A DNA stretch of 64,000 bases from JBMNQH01 sp050944035 (GTDB taxonomy: Bacteria; Bacillota; Clostridia; Oscillospirales; Oscillospiraceae): assembly GCA_050944035.1 (NCBI GenBank), contig JBMNQH010000003.1, forward strand, positions 88,882-152,881. Direction: 5' to 3'. Positions within the stretch are counted from its first letter, which is position 1; each line of letters starts with the position of its first letter. Below, piece by piece: positions 43,261 through 53,079 of this stretch. The position numbers and the translations under genes were made by a program. The notes beneath the pieces are model-generated. The model had not been told where the DNA came from. It worked only from the letters and a program-made list of their open reading frames with translations, and ran no database searches.

Positions 43261-45567
43261 ATGTCTTTTATGAAAAAACTGGTATTGTTCACCGCAACAG
43301 CGGTAGCAGCAATTTCCATGATGGTGGTCAGCGCTTCGGCCTGTTCCATGATCTACGTAGGCTCTGAACTCACCGAGGACGGCGCAACGTACTTCGCCCG
43401 CAGTGAGGACATTTCGAACAGCTATAATAAGGTGTTCTATGTCAGTGAAGACGGCCTGCACAAAGAAGGCGAAACCTACAACGGTTGCTATGGTTTTACC
43501 TGGACCTTTACCCACGACAGCTATGCCTACACCGCATTCCGCGATGACAACCTCGGCGGCGAATGCCCCGACTGCGGCGGTACGCATACACATATGCCCT
43601 ATGAAGCAGCCGGCACCAACAGCATGGGCGTTTCTGTAACTGCAACCGTTACCCTGAAAGGCAACAGTGCAATCCGTGAAGCAGATCCTATGCGCGATAC
43701 CGGCATCGAGGAAGCTGAACTGACCACGGTCATCCTGTCCGAAGCGGCGACTGCCAGAGAAGGCGTCGAGCTGCTGTCCGAGATCTATGCAACGCAGGGT
43801 GCTTCCGGTGCTTCCGGCGTAATCATCGCTGACCAGAACGAAGCTTGGTACGTTGAGAACTATTCCGGTACCCAGTACATCGCCATCAAGCTGCCCGCTG
43901 ACATGATCTTCATGAGCCCCAACATGGGCACACTTGGTCTGATTGACCTGGATGACGAGAATGTCATTGCATCCGAAAACCTGATTGCAACCGCACAGAC
44001 TGCTGAAACCTTTGTCGGTGACGCAGAGAAAAACCAGATTGATATTCGCGCTTCTTATTCCAATACCAGCATCAATGCCCGCATGGTCAATGGCCTGAAC
44101 TATCTGAACAGCGCATATACTTACACCACTGATAACATCACCGACGATGTATTCAAGGTTTCCAATGTCGCAGAAGATGGTACTGTCACTGGCTTCTATA
44201 CCGACATCGAAGCGGATCGTGTGATTACCATTGCCGACATGGTCGACTTCTATAAAGTTGACGGCATTGGCAACACCAGTAATCTGGAATACCATATTTT
44301 CCAGATCCGTCCCGAAGGCAATGAAGAAACTGCAACTATAGAATGGGTTGGCATGGATCACGGTGCCTATGGTGTGACCATTCCCTACTATCCCATGCTT
44401 TTGGATGATACCTACGAAGGCTATCAGGTTGGCAGCATCCCCTCCACTACATTCAAGACTGAACTGGCAGAAGGCGACACCGGTTACTATCCTGGCACCT
44501 CCTACGTCAGAGATGAAGACGGCAACATCGTCACAGATGAAGACGGCAACCGCGTTACCAAAGAAGGCTACAAAGTTCTGCCCGAGGGTTGGGAAGATTC
44601 TTACTACTGGTGCTTTGATGCAGTTTCCAATTATGCACTCTCCGATGACTGCTCTGCTGAGATGGAACAGCTGATTCTTGCAAACTACGCAGGACTGCAG
44701 GAAGCCATCTATGAAATGTTCGATGAAATGGAAGCGGAAATTCCAGAACTGGCAGAAAACGACAATACACAGGCAAGAGCACAGGCAACAGAAATTGGCC
44801 GGGAAATGGCAGAGGAAGCCCACAAAACCGCTCGTGCTCTGTACTTCTATGGCAGAAATGGCGGCAATCCCCAGAATGTTATACTTGCCGATGATACTGT
44901 AGAGGATACTGTATTTGTTCCCGACGGCTTTACTTATGAAGCGGATACCGAACATGGCGTTATCTGTTTCTACTATGAAGATGGTCTGGTTGCAGTTCCC
45001 ATTGTGAACTTCACAGATGTTGACAGCACAGACTGGTATGCAGATGCTGTCCGCTTTGTTGCGGAATCCGGCCTTATGATCGGTATGGAAAACAACGCCT
45101 TTGCTCCCAACGTCTGTACAGATCGCGGCATGCTGGCAACCATCCTGTACCGTATAGAGGGCTGCCCCGACGTTTCCGGTTTGACGGAGCCCTTTACTGA
45201 CGTTGAAGATGATGACTGGTACACAGATGCTGTTGTCTGGGCCTACAGCACTGACATCGTCAAAGGCACCTCTGAAACTACTTATTCCCCTAAAGTTGAC
45301 ATTACCCGCGAGCAGATTGCCGCAATGCTGTATCGTTATGCCGAGTACAAGGGTGATGATGTTTCCATTGGTGAAAACACCAATCTCCTCAGCTATCCCG
45401 ATGCAGAGAAGATCAGTGATTACGCAATACCTGCGATGCAGTGGGCAATCGACGAAGGCCTCATTCAGGGCATCCCAGCAGACAATGATACCGTTCTCCT
45501 CGCACCGAAGGACAATGCAACCAGAGCGCAGATTGCAGAAATCCTTATGCGTTTCCTGACAAAATGA
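43261..45567 (+). CDS. secreted C69-family dipeptidase with SLH domains
   Basis: A 768-aa exported peptidase. The signal peptide (1-27) ends in VVSASA, so cleavage exposes Cys28 of CSMIYVGSELTEDGATYFARSED, the N-terminal nucleophile of the C69 (PepD-like) Ntn hydrolases. The catalytic domain runs to about residue 550 and keeps GASGVIIADQNEAWYVENY. Three SLH repeats follow (about 575-768: FTDVDSTDWYADAV, FTDVEDDDWYTDAVVWAY, final ATRAQIAEILMRFL). Such enzymes release dipeptides outside the cell; the nearby Dpp-type importer could take them up (inference). AGGAGGAGG precedes the ATG. Confidence 0.94.
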   Translation: MSFMKKLVLFTATAVAAISMMVVSASACSMIYVGSELTEDGATYFARSEDISNSYNKVFYVSEDGLHKEGETYNGCYGFTWTFTHDSYAYTAFRDDNLGGECPDCGGTHTHMPYEAAGTNSMGVSVTATVTLKGNSAIREADPMRDTGIEEAELTTVILSEAATAREGVELLSEIYATQGASGASGVIIADQNEAWYVENYSGTQYIAIKLPADMIFMSPNMGTLGLIDLDDENVIASENLIATAQTAETFVGDAEKNQIDIRASYSNTSINARMVNGLNYLNSAYTYTTDNITDDVFKVSNVAEDGTVTGFYTDIEADRVITIADMVDFYKVDGIGNTSNLEYHIFQIRPEGNEETATIEWVGMDHGAYGVTIPYYPMLLDDTYEGYQVGSIPSTTFKTELAEGDTGYYPGTSYVRDEDGNIVTDEDGNRVTKEGYKVLPEGWEDSYYWCFDAVSNYALSDDCSAEMEQLILANYAGLQEAIYEMFDEMEAEIPELAENDNTQARAQATEIGREMAEEAHKTARALYFYGRNGGNPQNVILADDTVEDTVFVPDGFTYEADTEHGVICFYYEDGLVAVPIVNFTDVDSTDWYADAVRFVAESGLMIGMENNAFAPNVCTDRGMLATILYRIEGCPDVSGLTEPFTDVEDDDWYTDAVVWAYSTDIVKGTSETTYSPKVDITREQIAAMLYRYAEYKGDDVSIGENTNLLSYPDAEKISDYAIPAMQWAIDEGLIQGIPADNDTVLLAPKDNATRAQIAEILMRFLTK

Positions 45568-45582
45568 TTCTTTCTTCCGAGC

Positions 45583-45619
45583 AAAAAAACAGACCATCAA
45601 AAAGATGGTCTGTTTTTTT
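45583..45619. terminator. terminator of the C69 dipeptidase gene
   Basis: A 16-bp stem including A/T runs (45583-45598 with 45604-45619), 5-nt loop. The 130 bp from here to 45748 contain no gene I can support. Confidence 0.92.
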
Positions 45620-45748
45620 AACATTATTGGTATGCTTGTTGAGAACTGTTCCCTTCCGACGTCTTTTTTACGCCGTTTCGATCCGCACCAGCCGGAAATT
45701 TCAACAATGTTTCACAACATGTTGGAAATCTGGTCGCCGTTTCCCTTT

Positions 45749-45955
45749 CTAGCCTTCGAACTCTCCAAAATTGCCGGCTGCAATACTGTCTACAAGCTGC
45801 GTCATCTCATTGCGGGAGTTGACGGCGCTAGCCTTTTCCAGTACCTGCTTTCTCTGCGCTTCGTTCATAAACGAAAAACGTTCCATTGCCGACATATTCC
45901 GTGCAAGCGCCATGCCCAGTCCGAGTGGAACATCATCGTAGTTTTTGCCTTTCAT
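45749..45955 (-). CDS. small hypothetical protein (68 aa)
   Basis: A short ORF beginning MKGKNYDDVPLGLGMALARN, with AGGTG 6 nt before the ATG. It contains MSAMERFSFMNEAQRKQVLEKA and ends GNFGEFEG. This compact, helix-rich pattern recurs in Clostridia as an uncharacterised protein (recollection). It lies 64 nt after the CPBP gene on the same strand and is probably the last gene of miaB-mutS-CPBP. Confidence 0.65.
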   Translation of the reverse strand: MKGKNYDDVPLGLGMALARNMSAMERFSFMNEAQRKQVLEKASAVNSRNEMTQLVDSIAAGNFGEFEG

Positions 45956-46019
45956 AACAATCACCTCACTACTATGATGTCCGCAAATCAAACCATACAC
46001 GCACGGGAAATTTTGGAAT

Positions 46020-46736
46020 TCAAAGAGAAAAAAAAGCCAATGCATTCAGCGCCATGTGATAGAAAATCGGAACCCAGATCGAGTTGCTGTGTTCATAACA
46101 CCAGGCAAGACCGATGGAATGCGGAACATACTGAACTGCATAAAGCAGTAAAGTTGGCTCCCAAAAGACCAGCGCATACTGCCAGATATGAAAGATACCA
46201 AATAGCAGCGCAGAAACGGCATATGCAAGAATTCGATTGGCCTTTCGGATTTGTCCAAAAAGAACGCCGCGAAACAACACCTCTTCCACAATGGGGGCAA
46301 TACAGATTCCCAGTGCTTTTATGATCTGCCCGCTGCGGCCTGTATAGCTTTGCAATGTTGCATCATTGGGGTTGAGCGTTTCCAGCATGGATTCCGGCAC
46401 CAGACTCACCCACACAATGGAGATCACAAAAGCGGTTATCCAGTAGATTGCAATTGCCTGAATCACGGCATAAAACACCTGAAGTTTTCCGTCCAGCAGC
46501 GCATCAAAATCACGGCGCAGGAACGGACGCAGAAATACCATGATATAGAGGAAGCCCGCGCCCATATAAATCAGGTTGATTTCGGCATCAGAGACAGAAA
46601 ATGGAAGTACAGAGGCAAGAAATGACAACAGTATCGGCATAAGCAGTAGATGAACAGGAAAATAAATCCATCCGGCGATTTTTTCCCGTTTTGTCGCCAA
46701 CCCTGTCGGTACAGGATGCTTTGTACGAATTATCAT
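46020..46736 (-). CDS. CPBP-family intramembrane metalloprotease
   Basis: A 238-aa polytopic membrane protein of the CAAX protease/bacteriocin-processing family (Abi/CPBP). The catalytic motifs are present: EEVLFRG with Glu151-Glu152, FGIFHIW and FYHMALNA. About seven helices. Function in bacteria is often self-immunity or peptide processing; nothing nearby suggests a bacteriocin. Starts 3 nt after the mutS stop, hence co-transcribed. Confidence 0.92.
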   Translation of the reverse strand: MIIRTKHPVPTGLATKREKIAGWIYFPVHLLLMPILLSFLASVLPFSVSDAEINLIYMGAGFLYIMVFLRPFLRRDFDALLDGKLQVFYAVIQAIAIYWITAFVISIVWVSLVPESMLETLNPNDATLQSYTGRSGQIIKALGICIAPIVEEVLFRGVLFGQIRKANRILAYAVSALLFGIFHIWQYALVFWEPTLLLYAVQYVPHSIGLAWCYEHSNSIWVPIFYHMALNALAFFSL

Positions 46737-46739
46737 ATC

Positions 46740-49343
46740 TTATGCTCCTATTTCTTTTTTTAATTCGCAGAGCAGTTGAAAGGCATCCAGCGGCGTCATG
46801 GTGTTGATATCCACAGAACGCAGGCGGCGAAGCACAGTCTCTTCCCCCAGATCTGTCAGGCTGATCTGCGGTGGTTCTACGGGGTCGCCTGCCGGCAGAA
46901 TTTCTTCAGGGATCGTCTGTTCCAGCTCGAGGAGATACTTCTTTGCTCTGCTGATCACCTGATCCGGCAGGCCGGCCAGCTTTGCCACTTCAATGCCATA
47001 ACTGTCATCCGCCGCGCCCGGGACAATCTTTCGCAGGAAGATGAGATCATCGCCCTGCTTTTTTGCTGTGATATTATAGTTTTTCACGCCGGACAGTTCC
47101 CGCTCCAACGCGCTCAGCTCATGATAGTGCGTTGCAAACATGGTCTTGGCGCCGAGTTTGCTCTTATCCGCACAGAATTCCAGTACTGCACGAGCGATTG
47201 CCATCCCATCATAGGTGGAGGTTCCCCTTCCGATTTCGTCCAGGATCAACAGGCTGGCGGCTGTGGCGTGTTTCAAAATCTCTGCCACCTCTGTCATTTC
47301 GACCATAAAGGTACTCTGTCCGGCCGCCAGATCGTCTGAAGCACCGATGCGGGTAAACACCCGATCCACCACGCCGATGGTCGCATCGGCAGCGGGGACA
47401 AAGCTTCCCATCTGCGCCATCAGAACAATCAGCGCTGTCTGACGCATATAAGTGGATTTGCCTGCCATATTGGGTCCCGTAATAATGGCAATCCGGTCGC
47501 TGCTGTCATTCAAGAGGACATCATTCGGTACAAACAGTTGTTCTTTCTGGGCCTCTTCGACCACCGGATGCCGCCCATCCACAATGTGCAGTGTCCGCGA
47601 AAGATCAACTTCCGGCATAACATACTGGTTGTGTACGGCGACCTCGGCAAATGAACAAAGGGCATCAAGCTCTGCAACAGCGTCCGCCGCAGCCTGAATC
47701 CGGGTAACCTGTTCCGCAACTCGCTCCCGCAGGGCATCAAATAGGTGAAATTCCAGATCTCCCAGCCGATCTTTTGCCGTAATCAGCGTATTTTCCAGTT
47801 CCTTGAGCTCTTTTGTAAAAAACCGTTCGTTGGAAACCAGCGTCTGTTTGCGGATATAGTCCTCCGGTACCATCTCACCCGCTGACCGCGGCACATCAAT
47901 ATAGTAACCGAATACTTTATTATATCCCACTTTCAGCTTCCGAATTCCCGTGCGTTCCCGTTCGCGCAGCTCCAGGTCGGAAACCATCTGCGCACCATTG
48001 TCGCGCAAATCCCGCAGCCGGTCCACTTCCTCGTGAAACCCTGCCCGCACAATGCCGCCTTCCCGGACGGAAAACGGAGGCTCGTCACAGATGGTTGCCT
48101 GAATCTCTGCGGCAACATCCTCCAAGACATCAATGGCAGAGGCTTCATGCAGCATCACACTTTTGGTGTTTTTTAACAGTTCGGTCAATTCCGGCAGCAT
48201 GCCGCAGTAATTGCCCAGCATGAGCAGATCCTTGCCGTTGGCAGTCCCGTAGACGGCGCGGCCGATCAAACGTTGCATATCGCCGATTCCCCGCAGGATG
48301 ACAAGCAGTTCCTGACGCAGGATGCTATTGTCCACCAGTTCCTGTACTGCGGTCAGCCGCCGCTTAATAGTCACCGGTGACAGCAGCGGACGCTCCGTCC
48401 AGGAGCGCAGCAACCGCCCCCCCATGGGCGTTTTTGTTTTATCCAACACCCAGAGCAGACTGCCCTTTTTTTCACCAGTCCGCAGATTTTCTGTCAGCTC
48501 CAGATTGCGCCGGGTGGCATAATCCAGCTCCATGTACCGGCCTGTCGCAAAAATATCCAGATGATTGATGTGGCTGAGATTGCATTTTTGCGTTTCTTCC
48601 AGGTAAGAGAGCAGGCCACCGGCGGCGCTGACCAGCGCTTCATTGCCTTCTTTGGCCAGTGGCTCTACCGTTTCTTTTTCAAAATAATTGCGCAAACGCT
48701 GGATTCCGGCGAAGAGCTCAAACCGCTCCTCGCTGCGTTCGATCAGACAGTCCAAATTCTTTTGCAGGAAACTGCAAATGGCGCGGTTTTCTGCCGCGCC
48801 CGCGCTCAGAACAGCCTCTTTGGGAGAAAAGCGCGTCAGCTCGTTGAGAATATGCGTCACTGCGCCTTCCGGGAACGCGGAAACACAAAATTCGCCGGTG
48901 GAGACATCACAAAATGCCACAGCCCCGGCATCCTCGGCGAGAAAAACCGCGGAGAGATAGTTGCTTCTGCCCTCGTCAAGCATGGAACTTGCCGTTACTG
49001 TGCCCGGCGTAATGATGCGGATCACGTCCCGGCTGACCAATCCTTTCGCCAGCGCCGGATCCTCCATCTGTTCACAGATGGCAACCTTGTATCCCTTTGC
49101 CACCAGGCGGGCAATATAGGCCTCGCTGCTGTGAAAGGGGACGCCGCACATCGGCGTGCGTTCCTCGGGATTTTCCACCGCGCGGTCGCGCGTTGTCAAT
49201 GTCAAATCCAACTCGCGTGCCGCAGTTTTGGCGTCCTCGCCAAACATTTCATAAAAATCGCCTAGCCGGAAAAACAGCAGACAATCGCTGTGTTTTTCTT
49301 TGATTTCATTGTATTGTTTTTTCATCGGAGTCAGTTCTGCCAT
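46740..49343 (-). CDS. mutS: DNA mismatch repair protein MutS
   Basis: An 867-aa mismatch-recognition ATPase. The mismatch-binding domain has the Phe-x-Glu motif in LFFRLGDFYEMFGEDA; the ATPase domain has ITGPNMAGKSTYMRQ (Walker A), LLILDEIGRGTSTYDG (Walker B) and ATHYHELSALE. The length is normal. I chose the ATG at 49343 (AAGGAG 7 nt upstream), giving MAELTPMKKQY; an in-frame ATG at 49418 adds an untypical leader. Second gene of the miaB-mutS-CPBP run. Confidence 0.97.
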   Translation of the reverse strand: MAELTPMKKQYNEIKEKHSDCLLFFRLGDFYEMFGEDAKTAARELDLTLTTRDRAVENPEERTPMCGVPFHSSEAYIARLVAKGYKVAICEQMEDPALAKGLVSRDVIRIITPGTVTASSMLDEGRSNYLSAVFLAEDAGAVAFCDVSTGEFCVSAFPEGAVTHILNELTRFSPKEAVLSAGAAENRAICSFLQKNLDCLIERSEERFELFAGIQRLRNYFEKETVEPLAKEGNEALVSAAGGLLSYLEETQKCNLSHINHLDIFATGRYMELDYATRRNLELTENLRTGEKKGSLLWVLDKTKTPMGGRLLRSWTERPLLSPVTIKRRLTAVQELVDNSILRQELLVILRGIGDMQRLIGRAVYGTANGKDLLMLGNYCGMLPELTELLKNTKSVMLHEASAIDVLEDVAAEIQATICDEPPFSVREGGIVRAGFHEEVDRLRDLRDNGAQMVSDLELRERERTGIRKLKVGYNKVFGYYIDVPRSAGEMVPEDYIRKQTLVSNERFFTKELKELENTLITAKDRLGDLEFHLFDALRERVAEQVTRIQAAADAVAELDALCSFAEVAVHNQYVMPEVDLSRTLHIVDGRHPVVEEAQKEQLFVPNDVLLNDSSDRIAIITGPNMAGKSTYMRQTALIVLMAQMGSFVPAADATIGVVDRVFTRIGASDDLAAGQSTFMVEMTEVAEILKHATAASLLILDEIGRGTSTYDGMAIARAVLEFCADKSKLGAKTMFATHYHELSALERELSGVKNYNITAKKQGDDLIFLRKIVPGAADDSYGIEVAKLAGLPDQVISRAKKYLLELEQTIPEEILPAGDPVEPPQISLTDLGEETVLRRLRSVDINTMTPLDAFQLLCELKKEIGA

Positions 49344-49420
49344 CTTCTCTCTCCTTTTCGACGGACTTGCATCATGAACAGTGCTTTCCGTGCCTGAATG
49401 CCGCACTTTGCCAGACACAT

Positions 49421-50833
49421 TTATGCCTGCTCTCCAAACAGAGCCCAGGTTCGGCTGTCCGTGATCTTTGCCTCCACAAACTGACCGACCAATGCCACAT
49501 CTCCGTGCAGATGAACCAGTCTGCCCCCATTGGTACGGCTGGTGAGATTGTAACGGGCATCGCCGCTCTCCCCATCCACCAGAACACGGATCGTTTTCCC
49601 AACATATTCTGCGTGCTTCTGTTCTGAAATTCCATTTGCCACGGTAAGAAGGCGGTCAAATCGCCGCTGCTTGTCCTCCCGCGTGTAGGGATCTTCCATC
49701 GTTGCCGCCGGCGTCCCCTCGCGCTTAGAGTAAATGAAGGTAAACATGGCATCATATCCCACCTGTTCAACCAGCCGAAGTGTTTCCTCGAATTCTTCCT
49801 CGGTTTCTCCCGGGAACCCGACAATGATATCCGTGGTCAAGACGAGATCCGGCATATACTGCCGGGCCATTGCAACCTGCGTCAGGTATTTCTTGCTGTC
49901 GTATCCACGGTTCATGGCCTTCAGCACACGGTCGCTGCCGGACTGCACCGGAAGATGGAGATGCCCCGCACACTTTTCGCACTCTGCCATGGTACGAAAC
50001 AATTTTTCTGTTGCGTCCTTGGGATGGCTTGTCATAAAACGGATAACAAAGTCGCCGGGGATGGCATTGATGGCACGGAGCAAATCTGCAAAGTCCATAT
50101 CGGTGTCCAGATCCCTGCCATACGAGTTAACATTTTGCCCAAGCAGGGTAATATCCTTATACCCTTCTTCCACGAGCTGGCGGGCTTCGGCCAAAATGAC
50201 CTCTGGGCTGCGGGAGCGTTCCCGCCCCCGGACATAGGGAACGACACAGTAGGAGCAGAAATTGTTGCACCCATACATAATAGACAGCCAGGCCTTGATC
50301 TTGCCATCCCGCTGCAACGGCAATCCCTCAGCAATGGCACCGTCACTGGGCTCAGTTGCAAATACACGGCCTTTGGCAGTCAGAACGCGGTACAGCAGTT
50401 CGGGAAACCGCCAGAGATCGTGCGGACCGAATACCAGATCCACGATGCGGAACGAACGCCTGATCTTCTCGGTCATATGCGGCTGCTGCACCATGCAGCC
50501 GCAAAGCGCAATGATCTGATCGGCTTTCTTTCTCTTGGTATGCGTCAATGCGCCAACATTGCCGAGCACCCGCATCTCCGCGTGCTCACGCACGGCGCAG
50601 GTATTGACTACAATCACATCGGCAGCAAATTCGTCGGTGGTAAAGTCGTATCCCATTTCCCGCAGCATACCGCGCAGCCGTTCGCTGTCCGCCTCGTTCT
50701 GCTGGCACCCGTAGGTGTCTACCAATGCCAGCGGGCGACGTCCCTGCTGTATATGCAATGCCCGGATTTTTTTACATAATTCCATTTGCTGCGCAATCTC
50801 CGCAGCTGCAACTTCAGTTCTCTGATAACTCAT
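49421..50833 (-). CDS. miaB: tRNA-2-methylthio-N6-isopentenyladenosine synthase MiaB
   Basis: A 470-aa radical-SAM methylthiotransferase acting on A37 of tRNAs after MiaA. The N-terminal UPF0004 domain has TYGCQQNEADSER, VNTCAVREHAE and ALCGCMVQQ, giving three Cys for the auxiliary cluster. The radical-SAM CxxxCxxC is in YGCNNFCSYCVVPYVRGRE. The C-terminal TRAM domain ends near residue 465. MiaA is encoded nearby at 54044. A clear promoter lies upstream. Confidence 0.97.
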   Translation of the reverse strand: MSYQRTEVAAAEIAQQMELCKKIRALHIQQGRRPLALVDTYGCQQNEADSERLRGMLREMGYDFTTDEFAADVIVVNTCAVREHAEMRVLGNVGALTHTKRKKADQIIALCGCMVQQPHMTEKIRRSFRIVDLVFGPHDLWRFPELLYRVLTAKGRVFATEPSDGAIAEGLPLQRDGKIKAWLSIMYGCNNFCSYCVVPYVRGRERSRSPEVILAEARQLVEEGYKDITLLGQNVNSYGRDLDTDMDFADLLRAINAIPGDFVIRFMTSHPKDATEKLFRTMAECEKCAGHLHLPVQSGSDRVLKAMNRGYDSKKYLTQVAMARQYMPDLVLTTDIIVGFPGETEEEFEETLRLVEQVGYDAMFTFIYSKREGTPAATMEDPYTREDKQRRFDRLLTVANGISEQKHAEYVGKTIRVLVDGESGDARYNLTSRTNGGRLVHLHGDVALVGQFVEAKITDSRTWALFGEQA

Positions 50834-50868
50834 GAGTTTGGTACCTGCTTTTTGTTAGTGTTGGAAAA

Positions 50869-50897
50869 ATCATATCATTTTTTGGGGATGGGTGCAA
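50869..50897 (-). promoter_or_regulatory. promoter of miaB-mutS
   Basis: Minus-strand TTGCAC (50892-50897), 17-bp spacer, TATGAT (50869-50874), 35 bp before the miaB ATG. Confidence 0.7.
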
Positions 50898-51052
50898 TAA
50901 GAAATAGCCTGTGGCGCTTTTTTGTCTCCGCGCAGCGGCCTCTATTGGGGGATCAGGCTGATAAATCCCGTGGCCGCGCTATTTTTTGTAGAATTTATGT
51001 GGGACATCCTGTATAATAAACACAGTTATTTTCTAATAGAGGAGGCACTACG

Positions 51053-53005
51053 ATGCAGCAAATTCATCTTCTTTCTCCACATGTTGCGGATCTCATCGCC
51101 GCAGGCGAGGTCGTAGAGCGTCCTGCGTCTGTTATCAAGGAATTATTGGAAAACGCTTTCGATGCCGGTGCCAAGACCGTAACGGTAGAACTGCGGGGCG
51201 GCGGCATGACCTATATCCGCGTGACGGACGACGGGTGTGGAATGTCGCCGGAAGACGCCGGCACAGCGTTTTTGCGCCATGCGACCAGCAAGCTCCGGGA
51301 AGAACGCGATCTGGAGGCCATCGGTACATTGGGCTTCCGCGGCGAGGCGCTGGCCGCGATTTCCGCAGTCAGCCGCATTGAACTGCGCACCAGAGAACGC
51401 GATGCAAAAAGCGGAACCTGCATCACACTGGATGCAGGCGATATTCAATCCGTTTCCCCAACCGGTTGTCCGGTTGGAACCACGATTGTTGTCCGCGACC
51501 TGTTCTACAATACCCCGGCACGGCTCAAATTCATGAAAAGTGACCGCGCTGAGTCCTCTTCCTGTATTGGCATGGCACGGCGCTGCGCACTGGGGCATCC
51601 AGAGGTCTCCATTCGCTGCATTCACGACGGCAAAGAAGTATTCTTCTCTCCGGGGGACGGCAATGAAAAATCCTGTATCTACCACCTGCTTGGCCGGGAG
51701 TTTGCCAACGCCATGCTGCCGTGCAGCACGAATGACGGCGTTGTGTCTGTACACGGTTTTGTGGGATCGCCCGCAACCGCCCGCGGCAACCGTGCACAGC
51801 AGTTTTTCTTCTGCAACGGTCGGCCGATCCGCTCCACCGCTCTGCAGGCGGCATTGGAACAGGCCTATCACAACACATTGCTAATCGGTCGGTTTCCCGC
51901 CTGTGTGCTCTATATTGACTTGAGCTTTGCAACGGTCGACGTTAACGTCCACCCCACCAAAGCAGAGGTCAGATTCAGTGACGAACGTCTGGTATTCAAC
52001 GGCGTCTACTATGCCGCACTGGCTGCACTGGAAGGGGAACAACGTCCCGGCGGAACCATCACGCTGCCCCAAGCCTCCAGGAAAGGCCATGCCAAAGTAT
52101 CCGCCGGCGGGGACTTTTTTAAACAAATGACCGCCGAAGAGTTTCGCACAACCATGGAAACATTGCGGAAAACACCGACAAAATCCGCCGTATCTTCGAC
52201 AGATTCAGCCTCTGGAAGCGTTCATGTGCATGATGTTTTCACACCGTACCGTTCAAATGTGGAAAACCGCAGGATTCGACCCATTTCCGTGCTGCCGCCC
52301 GATGCACCTGTACCAACACCGCCCAAGGTGCCGGATATGCCAAAAGGCAGTTCAACGGAGTCTCTCCCTGAGAAAAAACAAGTACCGCCTGTAGAAGAGA
52401 CCGCGCCCGCAACAGAACCGGACCCGCTGATTGAAGTAGAAGGCATCCGTGTGATCGGGGAAGCGCTTGGCACCTATATCCTCGTGGAACATCAGAATAC
52501 GCTTACCTTAATCGACAAACATGCTGCCCATGAACGGATTCTGTTTGATCGCTTAAAAGCGCAGCGCCGGGCTCCCATGTCACAGATGCTTCTTGTACCG
52601 CTCACCGTCACGTCCGATATGGAAAACATTGAAGTTTTATTGTTACATACAGCACTGTTATCGGAATTTGGTTTTTCTCTGGAACCCTATGGCGAGAATG
52701 CCGTCGCCGTCCGGGGTGTGCCGGCGGACATTGCGCTTCCGGCAGTCCCTGCCATGCTGGAAGAACTGGCAGGGATTTTGCTTCGCAGTGGCTCTGCTGA
52801 TCCGGAGTCTGCTATTGATCCGATTTTACATACCATTGCCTGCAAGGCCGCCATCAAAGCCGGATCTTCCAGTCAGCCGGAAGAACTGGAACAGTTGGCC
52901 GCCCGCGTCATGTCAGGAGAGATCAAGTATTGTCCGCATGGCAGGCCGGTTTGCGTCACACTGACCAAAAAAGAACTGGACAAGTATTTCAAACGGATCT
53001 TATAG
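51053..53005 (+). CDS. mutL: DNA mismatch repair protein MutL
   Basis: A 650-aa GHKL ATPase: VADLIAAGEVVERPASVIKELLENAFDAG, TDDGCGM and GTLGFRGEALAAISAV in the N-terminal domain (1-330), a Pro-rich linker (about 380-460), and a C-terminal dimerisation/endonuclease domain with DKHAAHERILFD, ACKAAIKAG and CPHGRPV. The canonical DQHAxxExxxxE appears as DKHAAHE...D, a conservative variant. AGAGGAGG precedes the ATG. Divergent from miaB-mutS. Confidence 0.96.
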   Translation: MQQIHLLSPHVADLIAAGEVVERPASVIKELLENAFDAGAKTVTVELRGGGMTYIRVTDDGCGMSPEDAGTAFLRHATSKLREERDLEAIGTLGFRGEALAAISAVSRIELRTRERDAKSGTCITLDAGDIQSVSPTGCPVGTTIVVRDLFYNTPARLKFMKSDRAESSSCIGMARRCALGHPEVSIRCIHDGKEVFFSPGDGNEKSCIYHLLGREFANAMLPCSTNDGVVSVHGFVGSPATARGNRAQQFFFCNGRPIRSTALQAALEQAYHNTLLIGRFPACVLYIDLSFATVDVNVHPTKAEVRFSDERLVFNGVYYAALAALEGEQRPGGTITLPQASRKGHAKVSAGGDFFKQMTAEEFRTTMETLRKTPTKSAVSSTDSASGSVHVHDVFTPYRSNVENRRIRPISVLPPDAPVPTPPKVPDMPKGSSTESLPEKKQVPPVEETAPATEPDPLIEVEGIRVIGEALGTYILVEHQNTLTLIDKHAAHERILFDRLKAQRRAPMSQMLLVPLTVTSDMENIEVLLLHTALLSEFGFSLEPYGENAVAVRGVPADIALPAVPAMLEELAGILLRSGSADPESAIDPILHTIACKAAIKAGSSSQPEELEQLAARVMSGEIKYCPHGRPVCVTLTKKELDKYFKRIL

Positions 53006-53027
53006 ACAAAAACCTGTTTTTCCCGAG

Positions 53028-53067
53028 AAAAAGAACCGGCGGATCATTCCGTCCACCGGTTCTTTTT
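53028..53067. terminator. bidirectional terminator
   Basis: Stem AAAAAGAACCGG-c-GGA with TCC-a-CCGGTTCTTTTT (53028-53043, 53052-53067) between the convergent mutL and degV. Confidence 0.9.
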
Positions 53068-53079
53068 CATCATATATCT

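Noticed and set aside
43159..45624. A long minus-strand open frame opposite the C69 dipeptidase gene
   Set aside because: It is the antisense of a gene with signal peptide, catalytic Cys and SLH repeats; no promoter or ribosome site supports it.
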